A stretch of 64,000 bases of DNA from Aedes albopictus (Eukaryota; Arthropoda; Insecta; Diptera; Culicidae), in the NCBI RefSeq assembly GCF_035046485.1, contig NC_085136.1:74417734-74481733 (forward strand), given 5' to 3'. Below the pieces are notes generated by a model, which saw only the letters and a list, made by a program, of their open reading frames with translations, had not been told where the DNA came from and ran no database searches. Both the position numbers and the translations under genes were made by a program. Below are positions 31,861-45,700 of the stretch, piece by piece (the first letter of the stretch is position 1; every line of letters starts with the position of its first letter).

Positions 31861-34800
31861 ATGTTGGGGATTCCAAAGGAGCCTTTGGTAATTTCAGGAA
31901 ATGCTTGGGTTATTTTGGAGAAATCGGGGAACTTATTTAGCGACTTAGGGTTTTTAGGAGATGTCGGCGATCATTGTAAGAGATGTTGGGGATTCCAAAG
32001 GAGACTTTGGCAATTTCAGGAAATGCTTGGGTTATTTTGGAGAAATCGGAGAACTAATTTAGCGACTTAGGGTTTTTAGGAGATGTCGGGGTTCATTCTA
32101 TGAGATGTTGGGGATTCCAAAGGAGCCTTTGGTAATTTCAGGAAATGCTTGGGTTATTTTGGAGAAATCGGGGAACTTATTCAGCGACTTAGGGTTTTTT
32201 TAGGAGATGTCGGGTTCATTCTATGAGATGTTGGGGATTCCAAAGGAGCCTTTGGTAATTTCAGGAAATGCTTGGGTTATTTTGGAGAAATCGGGGAACT
32301 TATTTAGCGACTTAGGGTTTTTAGGAGATGTCGGCGATCATTGTAAGAGATGTTGGGGATTCCAAAGGAGACTTTGGCAATTTCAGGAAATGCTTGGGTT
32401 ATTTTGGAGAAATCGGAGAACTAATTTAGCGACTTAGGGTTTTTAGGAGATGTCGGGGTTCATTCTATGAGATGTTGGGGATTCCAAAGGAGCCTTTGGT
32501 AATTTCAGGAAATGCTTGGGTTATTTCGGAGAAATCGGTGAACTTATTCAGCGACTTAGGGTTTTTAGGAGATGTCGGCGATCATTGCAAGAGATGTTGG
32601 GGATTCCAAAGGAGACTTTGATAATTTCAGGAGACACTTGGAGTCTTTTAGAGAAATCGGGGAACTTATTCAGCAACTTAGGGTTTCTAAAGAGATGTCG
32701 GGGATCATTGTAAGAGATGTTGGGGATTCCAAAGGAGACTTTGATAATTTCAGGAGATACTTGGGGTCTTTTAGAGAAATCGGGGAACTTATTCAGGAAC
32801 TTAGGGTTTTTAAGGATATGTCGGGGTTCATTCTATGAGATGTTGGGGATTCCAAAGGAGACTTTGGTAATTCCAGGAAATGCTTGGGTTTTTTGGAGAA
32901 ATCGGGGAACTTATTCAGCGACTTAGGGTTTTTAGGAGATGTCGGCGATCATTGCAAAAGATGTTGGGGATTCCAAAGGAGCCTTTGGTAATTTCAGGAA
33001 ATGCTTGGGTTATTTTGGAGAAATCGGGGAACTTATTCAGCGACTTAGGGTTTTTAGGAGATGTCGGCGATCATTGTAAGAGATGTTGGGGATTCCAAAG
33101 GAGACTTTGGCAATTTCAGGAAATGCTTGGGTTATTTTGGAGAAATCGGGGAACTTATTTAGCGACTTAGGGTTTTTAGGAGATGTCGGCGATCATTGTA
33201 AGAGATGTTGGGGATTCCAAAGGAGACTTTGGCAATTTCAGGAAATGCTTGGGTTATTTTGGAGAAATCGGGGAACTTATTTAGCGACTTAGGGTTTTTA
33301 GGAGATGTCGGCGATCATTGTAAGAGATGTTGGGGATTCCAAAGGAGCCTTTGGTAATTTCAGGAAATGCTTGGGTTATTTTGGAGAAATCGGTGAACTT
33401 ATTCAGCGACTGAGGGTTGGGGATTCCAAAGGAGACTTTGGTAATTTCAGGAGAAGCTTGGGTTATTTTGGAGAAATCGGGGAACTTATTCAGCGACTTA
33501 GGGTTTTTTTAGGAGATGTCGGGTTCATTCTATGAGATGTTGGGGATTCCAAAGGAGCCTTTGGTTAATTCAGGAAATACTTGGGTTATTTCGGAGAAAT
33601 CGGTGAACTTATTCAGCGACTTAGGGTTTTAAGGAGACGTCGGCGATCATTGCAAGAGATGTTGGGGATTCCAAAGGAGACTTTGATAATTTCAGGAGAC
33701 ACTTGGAGTCTTTTAGAGAAATCGGGGAACTTATTCAGCGACTTAGGGTTTCTAAAGAGATGTCGGGGATCATTGTAAGAGATGTTGGGGATTCCAAAGG
33801 AGACTTTGATAATTTCAGGAGATACTTGGGGTCTTTTAGAGAAATCGGGGAACTTATTCAGGAACTTAGGGTTTTTAAGGATATGTCGGGGTTCATTCTA
33901 TGAGATGTTGGGGATTCCAAAGGAGACTTTGGTAATTCCAGGAAATGCTTGGGTTTTTTGGAGAAATCGGGGAACTTATTCAGCGACTTAGGGTTTTTAG
34001 GAGATGTCGGCGATCATTGCAAAAGATGTTGGGGATTCCAAAGGAGCCTTTGGTAATTTCAGGAAATGCTTGGGTTATTTTGGAGAAATCGGGGAACTTA
34101 TTCAGCGACTTAGGGTTTTTAGGAGATGTCGGCGATCATTGTAAGAGATGTTGGGGATTCCAAAGGAGACTTTGATAATTTCAGGAGATACTTGGGGTAT
34201 TTTGGAGAAATCGGGGAACTTATTCAGGAACTTAGGGTTTTTAGGAGATGTCGGCGATCATTGAAAAAGATGTTGGGGATTCCAAAGGAGACTTTGATAA
34301 TTTCAGGAGATACTTGGGGTCTTTTAGAGAAATCGGGGAACTTATTCAGCGACTTAGGGTTTCTAAAGAGATGTCGGGGATCATTGTAAGAGATGTTGGG
34401 GATTCCAAAGGAGACTTTGATAATTTCAGGAGATACTTGGGGTCTTTTAGAGAAATCGGGGAACTTATTCAGCGACTTAGGGTTTTTAGGAGATGTCGGC
34501 GATCATTGTAAGAGATGTTGGGGATTCCAAAGGAGACTTTGGCAATTTCAGGAAATGCTTGGGTTATTTTGGAGAAATCGGAGAACTAATTTAGCGACTT
34601 AGGGTTTTTAGGAGATGTCGGGGTTCATTCTTTGAGATGTTGGGGATTCCAAAGGAGCCTTTGGTAATTTCAGGAAATGCTTGGGTTATTTTGGAGAAAT
34701 CTGGGAACTTATTTAGCGACTTAGGGTTTTTAGGAGATGTCGGCGATCATTGTAAGAGATGTTGGGGATTCCAAAGGAGACTTTGACAATTTCAGGAGAT

Positions 34801-35981
34801 ACTTGGGGTCTTTTAGAGAAATCGGGGAACTTATTCAGCGACTTAGGGTTTTTAGGAGATGTCGGCGATCATTGCAAGAGATGTTGGGGATTCCAAAGGA
34901 GACTTTGGTAATTCCAGGAAATGCTTGGGTTTTTTTTTGGAGAAATCGGGGAACTTATTCAGCGACTTAGGGTTTTTAGGAGATGTCGGCGATCATTGCA
35001 AAAGATGTTGGGGATTCCAAAGGAGCCTTTGGTAATTTCAGGAAATGCTTGGGTTATTTTGGAGAAATCGGGGAACTTATTCAGCGACTTAGGGTTTTTA
35101 GGAGATGTCGGCGATCATTGCAAAAGATGTTGGGGATTCCAAAGGAGCCTTTGGTAATTTCAGGAAATGCTTGGGTTATTTTGGAGAAATCGGGGAACTT
35201 ATTCAGCGACTTAGGGTTTTTAGGAGATGTCGGCGATCATTGCAAAAGATGTTGGGGATTCCAAAGGAGACTTTGATAATTTCAGGAGATACTTGGGGTC
35301 TTTTAGAGAAATCGGGGAACTTATTCAGCGACTTAGGGTTTTAAGGAGATGTCGGGGATCATTGTAAGAGATGTTGGGGATTCCAAAGGAGACTTTGATA
35401 ATTTCAAGAGATACTTGGGGTCTTTTAGAGAAATCGGGGAACTTATTCAGCGACTTAGGGTTTTTAGGAGATGTCGGCGATCATTGCAAGAGATGTTGGG
35501 GATTCCAAAGGAGCCTTTGATAATTTCAGGAGATACTTGGGGTCTTTTAGAGAAATCGGGGAACTTATTCAGTGACTTAGGGTTTTCAGGAGACGTCGGG
35601 GCTTATTCTATGAGATACTGGGGATTCCAAAGGAGACTTTAGTAATTCAGAAGATACTTGGGGTCTTTTAGAGAAATCGGGGAACTTATTCAGCGACTTA
35701 GGGTTTTTAAGGAGATGTCGGGGATCATTGTAAGAGATGTTGGGGATTCCAAAGGAGACTTTGGTAATTTCCGGAGAAGCTTGGGGTATTTTGGAGAAAT
35801 CGGGGAACTTATTCAGCGACTTAGGGTTTTTTTAGGAGATGTCGGGTTCATTCTATGAGATGTTGGGGATTCCAAAGGAGACTTTGGTAAATTCAGGAAA
35901 TGCTTGGGTTATTTCGGAGAAATCGGTAAACTTATTCAGCGACTTAGGGTTTTAAGGAGATGTCGGCGATCATTGTAAGAG
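31861..35981 (+). repeat. Higher-order 4,121-bp duplication, copy 1
   Basis: Monomer order and variants here repeat at +4,121 bp (32207 with 36328, 33083 with 37204, 34737 with 38858, 35658 with 39779). Only a handful of differences are visible, such as GGAGACGTC at 33,634 against GGAGATGTC at 37,755. The copy spans about 34 monomers. Recent unequal exchange is the likely cause. Confidence 0.9.
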
Positions 35982-38900
35982 ATGTTGGGGATTCCAAAGG
36001 AGACTTTGGTAATTTCAGGGAATGCTTGGGTTATTTTGGAGAAATCGGGGAACTTATTTAGCGACTTAGGGTTTTTAGGAGATGTCGGCGATCATTGTAA
36101 GAGATGTTGGGGATTCCAAAGGAGACTTTGGCAATTTCAGGAAATGCTTGGGTTATTTTGGAGAAATCGGAGAACTAATTTAGCGACTTAGGGTTTTTAG
36201 GAGATGTCGGGGTTCATTCTATGAGATGTTGGGGATTCCAAAGGAGCCTTTGGTAATTTCAGGAAATGCTTGGGTTATTTTGGAGAAATCGGGGAACTTA
36301 TTCAGCGACTTAGGGTTTTTTTAGGAGATGTCGGGTTCATTCTATGAGATGTTGGGGATTCCAAAGGAGCCTTTGGTAATTTCAGGAAATGCTTGGGTTA
36401 TTTTGGAGAAATCGGAGAACTTATTTAGCGACTTAGGGTTTTTAGGAGATGTCGGCGATCATTGTAAGAGATGTTGGGGATTCCAAAGGAGACTTTGGCA
36501 ATTTCAGGAAATGCTTGGGTTATTTTGGAGAAATCGGAGAACTAATTTAGCGACTTAGGGTTTTTAGGAGATGTCGGGGTTCATTCTATGAGATGTTGGG
36601 GATTCCAAAGGAGCCTTTGGTAATTTCAGGAAATGCTTGGGTTATTTCGGAGAAATCGGTGAACTTATTCAGCGACTTAGGGTTTTTAGGAGATGTCGGC
36701 GATCATTGCAAGAGATGTTGGGGATTCCAAAGGAGACTTTGATAATTTCAGGAGACACTTGGAGTCTTTTAGAGAAATCGGGGAACTTATTCAGCAACTT
36801 AGGGTTTCTAAAGAGATGTCGGGGATCATTGTAAGAGATGTTGGGGATTCCAAAGGAGACTTTGATAATTTCAGGAGATACTTGGGGTCTTTTAGAGAAA
36901 TCGGGGAACTTATTCAGGAACTTAGGGTTTTTAAGGATATGTCGGGGTTCATTCTATGAGATGTTGGGGATTCCAAAGGAGACTTTGGTAATTCCAGGAA
37001 ATGCTTGGGTTTTTTGGAGAAATCGGGGAACTTATTCAGCGACTTAGGGTTTTTAGGAGATGTCGGCGATCATTGCAAAAGATGTTGGGGATTCCAAAGG
37101 AGCCTTTGGTAATTTCAGGAAATGCTTGGGTTATTTTGGAGAAATCGGGGAACTTATTCAGCGACTTAGGGTTTTTAGGAGATGTCGGCGATCATTGTAA
37201 GAGATGTTGGGGATTCCAAAGGAGACTTTGGCAATTTCAGGAAATGCTTGGGTTATTTTGGAGAAATCGGGGAACTTATTTAGCGACTTAGGGTTTTTAG
37301 GAGATGTCGGCGATCATTGTAAGAGATGTTGGGGATTCCAAAGGAGACTTTGGCAATTTCAGGAAATGCTTGGGTTATTTTGGAGAAATCGGGGAACTTA
37401 TTTAGCGACTTAGGGTTTTTAGGAGATGTCGGCGATCATTGTAAGAGATGTTGGGGATTCCAAAGGAGCCTTTGGTAATTTCAGGAAATGCTTGGGTTAT
37501 TTTGGAGAAATCGGTGAACTTATTCAGCGACTGAGGGTTGGGGATTCCAAAGGAGACTTTGGTAATTTCAGGAGAAGCTTGGGTTATTTTGGAGAAATCG
37601 GGGAACTTATTCAGCGACTTAGGGTTTTTTTAGAAGATGTCGGGTTCATTCTATGAGATGTTGGGGATTCCAAAGGAGCCTTTGGTTAATTCAGGAAATA
37701 CTTGGGTTATTTCGGAGAAATCGGTGAACTTATTCAGCGACTTAGGGTTTTAAGGAGATGTCGGCGATCATTGCAAGAGATGTTGGGGATTCCAAAGGAG
37801 ACTTTGATAATTTCAGGAGACACTTGGAGTCTTTTAGAGAAATCGGGGAACTTATTCAGCGACTTAGGGTTTCTAAAGAGATGTCGGGGATCATTGTAAG
37901 AGATGTTGGGGATTCCAAAGGAGACTTTGATAATTTCAGGAGATACTTGGGGTCTTTTAGAGAAATCGGGGAACTTATTCAGGAACTTAGGGTTTTTAAG
38001 GATATGTCGGGGTTCATTCTATGAGATGTTGGGGATTCCAAAGGAGACTTTGGTAATTCCAGGAAATGCTTGGGTTTTTTGGAGAAATCGGGGAACTTAT
38101 TCAGCGACTTAGGGTTTTTAGGAGATGTCGGCGATCATTGCAAAAGATGTTGGGGATTCCAAAGGAGCCTTTGGTAATTTCAGGAAATGCTTGGGTTATT
38201 TTGGAGAAATCGGGGAACTTATTCAGCGACTTAGGGTTTTTAGGAGATGTCGGCGATCATTGTAAGAGATGTTGGGGATTCCAAAGGAGACTTTGATAAT
38301 TTCAGGAGATACTTGGGGTATTTTGGAGAAATCGGGGAACTTATTCAGGAACTTAGGGTTTTTAGGAGATGTCGGCGATCATTGAAAAAGATGTTGGGGA
38401 TTCCAAAGGAGACTTTGATAATTTCAGGAGATACTTGGGGTCTTTTAGAGAAATCGGGGAACTTATTCAGCGACTTAGGGTTTCTAAAGAGATGTCGGGG
38501 ATCATTGTAAGAGATGTTGGGGATTCCAAAGGAGACTTTGATAATTTCAGGAGATACTTGGGGTCTTTTAGAGAAATCGGGGAACTTATTCAGCGACTTA
38601 GGGTTTTTAGGAGATGTCGGCGATCATTGTAAGAGATGTTGGGGATTCCAAAGGAGACTTTGGCAATTTCAGGAAATGCTTGGGTTATTTTGGAGAAATC
38701 GGAGAACTAATTTAGCGACTTAGGGTTTTTAGGAGATGTCGGGGTTCATTCTTTGAGATGTTGGGGATTCCAAAGGAGCCTTTGGTAATTTCAGGAAATG
38801 CTTGGGTTATTTTGGAGAAATCTGGGAACTTATTTAGCGACTTAGGGTTTTTAGGAGATGTCGGCGATCATTGTAAGAGATGTTGGGGATTCCAAAGGAG

Positions 38901-40102
38901 ACTTTGACAATTTCAGGAGATACTTGGGGTCTTTTAGAGAAATCGGGGAACTTATTCAGCGACTTAGGGTTTTTAGGAGATGTCGGCGATCATTGCAAGA
39001 GATGTTGGGGATTCCAAAGGAGACTTTGGTAATTCCAGGAAATGCTTGGGTTTTTTTTTGGAGAAATCGGGGAACTTATTCAGCGACTTAGGGTTTTTAG
39101 GAGATGTCGGCGATCATTGCAAAAGATGTTGGGGATTCCAAAGGAGCCTTTGGTAATTTCAGGAAATGCTTGGGTTATTTTGGAGAAATCGGGGAACTTA
39201 TTCAGCGACTTAGGGTTTTTAGGAGATGTCGGCGATCATTGCAAAAGATGTTGGGGATTCCAAAGGAGCCTTTGGTAATTTCAGGAAATGCTTGGGTTAT
39301 TTTGGAGAAATCGGGGAACTTATTCAGCGACTTAGGGTTTTTAGGAGATGTCGGCGATCATTGCAAAAGATGTTGGGGATTCCAAAGGAGACTTTGATAA
39401 TTTCAGGAGATACTTGGGGTCTTTTAGAGAAATCGGGGAACTTATTCAGCGACTTAGGGTTTTAAGGAGATGTCGGGGATCATTGTAAGAGATGTTGGGG
39501 ATTCCAAAGGAGACTTTGATAATTTCAAGAGATACTTGGGGTCTTTTAGAGAAATCGGGGAACTTATTCAGCGACTTAGGGTTTTTAGGAGATGTCGGCG
39601 ATCATTGCAAGAGATGTTGGGGATTCCAAAGGAGCCTTTGATAATTTCAGGAGATACTTGGGGTCTTTTAGAGAAATCGGGGAACTTATTCAGTGACTTA
39701 GGGTTTTCAGGAGACGTCGGGGCTTATTCTATGAGATACTGGGGATTCCAAAGGAGACTTTAGTAATTCAGAAGATACTTGGGGTCTTTTAGAGAAATCG
39801 GGGAACTTATTCAGCGACTTAGGGTTTTTAAGGAGATGTCGGGGATCATTGTAAGAGATGTTGGGGATTCCAAAGGAGACTTTGGTAATTTCCGGAGAAG
39901 CTTGGGGTATTTTGGAGAAATCGGGGAACTTATTCAGCGACTTAGGGTTTTTTTAGGAGATGTCGGGTTCATTCTATGAGATGTTGGGGATTCCAAAGGA
40001 GACTTTGGTAAATTCAGGAAATGCTTGGGTTATTTCGGAGAAATCGGTAAACTTATTCAGCGACTTAGGGTTTTAAGGAGATGTCGGCGATCATTGTAAG
40101 AG
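35982..40102 (+). repeat. Higher-order 4,121-bp duplication, copy 2
   Basis: This is the direct tandem partner of 31861-35981, with the same monomer series including the truncated unit near 37,534-37,546. The boundaries are approximate because the array is uniform. Confidence 0.88.
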
Positions 40103-42712
40103 ATGTTGGGGATTCCAAAGGAGACTTTGGTAATTTCAGGGAATGCTTGGGTTATTTTGGAGAAATCGGGGAACTTATTCAGCGACTTAGGGTTTTTAGG
40201 AGATGTCGGCGATCATTGCAAGAAATGTTGGGGATTCCAAAGGAGCCTTTGGTAATTTCAGGAGATACTTGGGGAATTTTGGAGAAATCGGGGAACTTAT
40301 TCAGGAACTTAGGGTTTTTAGGAGATATTCAGCGACTTAGGGTTTTTAGGAGATGTCGGCGATCATTGCAAGAAATGTTGGGGATTCCAAAGGAGACTTT
40401 GGTAATTTCAGGAGAAGCTTGGGTTATTTTGGAGAAATCGGGGAACTTATTCAGCGACTTAGGGTTTTTAGGAGATGTCGGCGATCATTGTAAGAGATGT
40501 TGGGGATTCCAAAGGAGCCTTTGGTAATTTCTGGAGAAGCTAGGGGTACTTTGGAGAAATCGGGGAACTTATTCAGCGACTTAGGGAATTTTTAGGAGAT
40601 GTCGGGGATCATTCTATGAGATGTTGGGGATTCCAAAGGAGACTTTGGTAATTTCAGGAAATGCTTGGGTTATTTTGGAGAAATCGGGGAACTTATTCAG
40701 CGACTTAGGGTTTTTAGGAGATGTCGGCGATCATTGTAAGAGATGTTGGGGATTCCAAAGGAGACTTTGGTAATTTCAGGGAATGCTTGGGGTATTTTGG
40801 AGAAATCGGGGAACTTATTCAGCGACTTAGGGTTTTTAGGAGATATCGGGGATCATTCTATGAGATGTTGGGGATTCCAAAAGAGACTTTGGTAATTTCA
40901 GGAGAAGCTTGGGGTATTTTGGAGAAATCGGGGAACTTATTCAGCGACTTAGGGTTTTTAGGAGATGTCGGCGATCATTGTAAGAGAAAATGGGGATTCC
41001 AAAGGAACCTTTGGTAATTTCCGGAGAAGCTTGGGGTACTTTGGAGAAATCGGGGAACTTATTCAGCGACTTAGGGAATTTTTAGGAGATGTCGGCGATC
41101 ATTGTAAGAGATGTTGGGGATTCCAAAGGAGACTTTGGTAATTTCAGGGAATGCTTGGGGTATTTTGGAGAAATCGGGGAACTTATTCAGCGACTTAGGG
41201 TTTTTAGGAGATATCGGGGATCATTCTATGAGATGTTGGGGATTCCAAAGGAGACTTTGGTAATTTCAGGAAATGCTTGGGTTATTTTGGAGAAATCGGG
41301 GAACTTATTCAGCGACTTAGGGTTTTTTAGGAGATGTCGGCGATCATTGTAAAAGATGTTGGGGATTCCAAAGGAGCCTTTGGTAATTTCCGGAGAAGCT
41401 TGGGGTATTTTGGAGAAATCGGGGAACTTATTCAGCGACTTAGGGTTTATAAGGAGATATCGGGGATCATTCTATGAGATGTTGGGGATTCCAAAGGAGA
41501 CTTTGGTAATTTCAGGAGAAGCTTGGGGTATTTTGGAGAAATCGGGGAACTTATTCAGCGACTTAGGGTTTTTAGGAGATGTCGGCGATCATTGTAAGAT
41601 ATGTTGGGGATTCCAAAGGAGACTTTGGTAATTTCAGGGAATGCTTGGGGTATTTTGGAGAAATCGGGGAACTTATTCAGCGACTTAGGGTTTTTAGGAG
41701 ATGTCGGCGATCATTGTAAGAGATGTTGGGGATTCCAAAGGAGACTTTGGTAATTTCAGAGAATGCTTGTGGTATTTTGGAGAAATCGGGGAACTTATTC
41801 AGTGACTTAGGGTTTTTAGGAGATGTCGGGGCTTATTCTATGAGATGCTGGGGATTCCAAAGGAGACTTTAGTAATTTAGGAGATACTTGGGGTCTTTTA
41901 CAAAAATCGGGGAACTTATTCAGCGACTTAGGGTTTTTAAGGAGATGTCGGGGATCATTCTATGAGATGTTGGGGATTCCAAAGGAGACCTTGGTAATTT
42001 CCGGAGAAGCTTGGGTTATTTTAGAGAAATCGGGGAACTTATTCTGCGACTTAGGGTTTTTAGGAGATGTCGTGGTTCGTTCTATGAGATGTTGGGGATT
42101 CCAAAGGAGCCTTTGGTAATTTCCGGAGAAGCTTAGGGTATTTTGGAGAAATCAGGGAACTTATTCAGCGACTTAGGGTTTATAAGGAGATATCGGGGAT
42201 CATTCTATGAGATGTTGGGGATTCCAAAGGAGCCTTTGGTAAATTCAGGAAATGCTTGAGTTATTTCGGAGAAATCGGTGAACTTATTCAGCGACTTAGG
42301 GTTTTAAGGAGATGTCGGCGATCATTGTAAAAGATGTTGGGGATTCCAAAGGAGACTTTGGTAATTTCAGGGAATGCTTGGGTTATTTTGGAGAAATCGG
42401 GGAACTTATTCAGCGACTTAGGGTTTTTAGGAGATGTCGGCGATCATTGCAAGAGATGTTGGGGATTCCAAAGGAGACTTTGGTAATTTCAGGAAATGCT
42501 TGGGTTATTTTGGAGAAATCGGGGAACTTATTCAGCGACTTAGGGTTTATAAGGAGATATCGGGGATCATTCTATGAGATGTTGGGGATTCCAAAAGAGA
42601 CTTTGGTAATTTCAGGAGAAGCTTGGGGTATTTTGGAGAAATCGGGGAACTTATTCAGCGACTTAGGGTTTTTTAGGAGATGTCGGCGATCATTGTAAGA
42701 GATGTTGGGGAT

Positions 42713-45700
42713 AGAATAACCCCGACATCTCCTAAAAAACCCTAAGTCGCTGAATAAGTTCCCCGATTTCTCCAAAATACCCCAAGCTTCTCCTGGAATT
42801 ACCAAAGTCTCCTTTGGAATCCCCAACATCTCTTACAATGAACGCCGACATCTCCTAAAAACCCTAAGTCGCTGAATAAGTTCTCCGATTTCTCCAAAAT
42901 AACCCAAGCATTTCCTGAAATTGCCAAAGTCTCCTTTAGAATCCCCAACATCTCTTACAATGATCGCCGACATCTCCTTAAAACCCTAAGTCGCAGAATA
43001 AGTTCCCCGATTTCTCCAAAATAACCCAAGCATTTCCTGAAATTACCAAAGGCTCCTTTGGAATCCCCAACATCTCATAAAATGAACCCCGACATCTCCT
43101 AAAAAAAACCCTAAGTCGCTGAATAAGTTCCCCGATTTCTCCAAAATACCCCAAGCTTCTCCAGAAATTACCAAAGTCTCCTTTGGAATCCCCAACATCT
43201 CTTACAATGATCGCCGACATCTCCTAAAAAACCCTAAGTCGCTGAATAAGTTCCCCGATTTCTCCAAAATAACCCAAGCATTTCCTGAAATTACCAAAGT
43301 CTCCTTTGGAATCCCCAACATCTCATAGAATGATCCCCGACATTTCCTAAAAACCCTAAGTTCCTAAATAAGTTCCCCGATTTCTCCAAAAGACCCCAAG
43401 TATCTCCTGAAGTTATCAAAGTCTCCTTTGGAATCCCCAGCATTTCTTACAATGAGCCCCGACATCTCCTAAAAAACCCTAAGTCGCTGAATAAGTTCCC
43501 CGATTTCTCAAAAATGCCCCAAGTATCTCCTGAAATTATCAAAGTCTCCTTTGGAATCCCCAACATCTCATAGAATGAACCCCGACATCTCCTAAAAAAA
43601 CCCTAAGTCGCTGAATAAGTTCCCCGATTTCTCCAAAATAACCCAAGCATTTCCTGAAATTACCAAAGGCTCCTTTGGAATCCCCAACATCTCATAGAAT
43701 GAACCCCGACATCTCCGAAAAACCCTAAGTCGCTGAATAAGTTCTCCGATTTCTCCAAAATAACCCAAGCATTTCCTGAAATTGCCAAAGTCTCCTTTGG
43801 AATCCCCAACATCTCTTACAATGATCGCCGACATCTCCTAAAAGCCCTAAGTCGCTGAATAAGTTCCCCGATTTCTCCAAAATAACCCAAGCATTTCCTG
43901 AAATTACCAAAGTCTTCTTTGGAATCCCCAACATCTCATAGAATGATCCCCGACATCTCCTTAAAAACCCTAAGTCACTGAATAAGTTCCCCGATTTCTC
44001 TAAAAGACCCCAAGTATCTCCTGAAATTATTAAAGTCTCCTTTGGAATCCCCAACATCTCTTGCAATGATCGCCGACATCTCCTAAAAACCCTAAGTCGC
44101 TGAATAAGTTCCCCGATTTCTCCAAAAGACCCCATGTATCTCCTGAAGTTATCAAAGTCTCCTTTGGAATCCCCAGCATTTCTTACAATGAGCCCCGATA
44201 TCTCCTAAAAAACCCTAAGTCGCTGAATAAGTTCCCCGATTTCTCAAAAATACCCCAAGTATCTCCTGAAATTATCAAAGTCTCCTTTTGAATCCCCAAC
44301 ATCTCATAGAATGAACCCCGACATCTCCTAAAAACCCTAAGTCGCTGAATAAGTTCCCCGATTTCTCCAAAATACCCCAAGCTTCTCCGAAAATTACCAA
44401 AGGCTCCTTTGGAATCCCCAGCATCTCATAGAATAAGCCCCGACGTCTCCTAAAAACCCTAAGTCGCTGAATAAGTTCCCCGATTTCTCTAAAAGACCCC
44501 AAGTATCTCCTGAAATTATCAAAGTCTCCTTTGGAATCCCCAACATCTTTTGCAATGATCGCCGACATCTCCTAAAAACCCTAAGTCGCTGAATAAGTTC
44601 CCCGATTTCTCCAAAATAACCCAAGCATTTCCTGAAATTACCAAAGGCTCCTTTGGAATCCCCAACATCTTTTGCAATGATCGCCGACATCTCCTAAAAA
44701 CCCTAAGTCGCTGAATAAGTTCCCCGATTTCTCCAAAATAACCCAAGCATTTCCTGAAATTACCAAAGGCTCCTTTGGAATCCCCAACATCTCTTACAAT
44801 GATCCCCGACATCTCTTTAGAAACCCTAAGTCGCTGAATAAGTTCCCCGATTTCTCTAAAAGACCCCAAGTATCTCCTGAAATTATCAAAGTCTCCTTTG
44901 GAATCCCCAACATCTTTTTCAATGATCGCCGACATCTCCTAAAAACCCTAAGTTCCTGAATAAGTTCCCCGATTTCTCCAAAATACCCCAAGTATCTCCT
45001 GAAATTATCAAAGTCTCCTTTGGAATCCCCAACATCTCTTACAATGATCGCCGACATCTCCTAAAAACCCTAAGTCGCTGAATAAGTTCCCCGATTTCTC
45101 CAAAATAACCCAAGCATTTCCTGAAATTACCAAAGGCTCCTTTGGAATCCCCAACATCTTTTGCAATGATCGCCGACATCTCCTAAAAACCCTAAGTCGC
45201 TGAATAAGTTCCCCGATTTCTCCAAAAAACCCAAGCATTTCCTGGAATTACCAAAGTCTCCTTTGGAATCCCCAACATCTCATAGAATGAACCCCGACAT
45301 ATCCTTAAAAACCCTAAGTTCCTGAATAAGTTCCCCGATTTCTCTAAAAGACCCCAAGTATCTCCTGAAATTATCAAAGTCTCCTTTGGAATCCCCAACA
45401 TCTCTTACAATGATCCCCGACATCTCTTTAGAAACCCTAAGTCGCTGAATAAGTTCCCCGATTTCTCTAAAAGACCCCAAGTATCTCCTGAAATTATCAA
45501 AGTCTCCTTTGGAATCCCCAACATCTCTTGCAATGATCGCCGACATCTCCTAAAAACCCTAAGTCGCTGAATAAGTTCCCCGATTTCTCTAAAAGACCCC
45601 AAGTATATCCTGAAATTATCAAAGTCTCCTTTGGAATCCCCAACATCTCTTACAATGATCCCCGACATCTCCTTAAAACCCTAAGTCGCTGAATAAGTTC

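Larger units (their letters stand above)
29640..42712 (+). repeat. Satellite array, ~122-bp monomer, left arm
   Basis: About 105 head-to-tail monomers carry the core GATGTTGGGGATTCCAAAGG and the block CGGGGAACTTATTCAGCGAC. Exact spacings of 122 bp are visible (for example 34984, 35106, 35228); early copies are 124-126 bp because of longer T runs. Two main monomer classes mix: one with GCCTTTGGTAATTTCAGGAA, the other with GACTTTGATAATTTCAGGAG. A short monomer lacking about 45 bp (33,412-33,425) recurs in the duplicate. Frames of 65-148 codons exist but shift from unit to unit because 122 is not divisible by three, so it is not protein-coding. Homogeneity rises from the outer edge inward. Confidence 0.95.
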
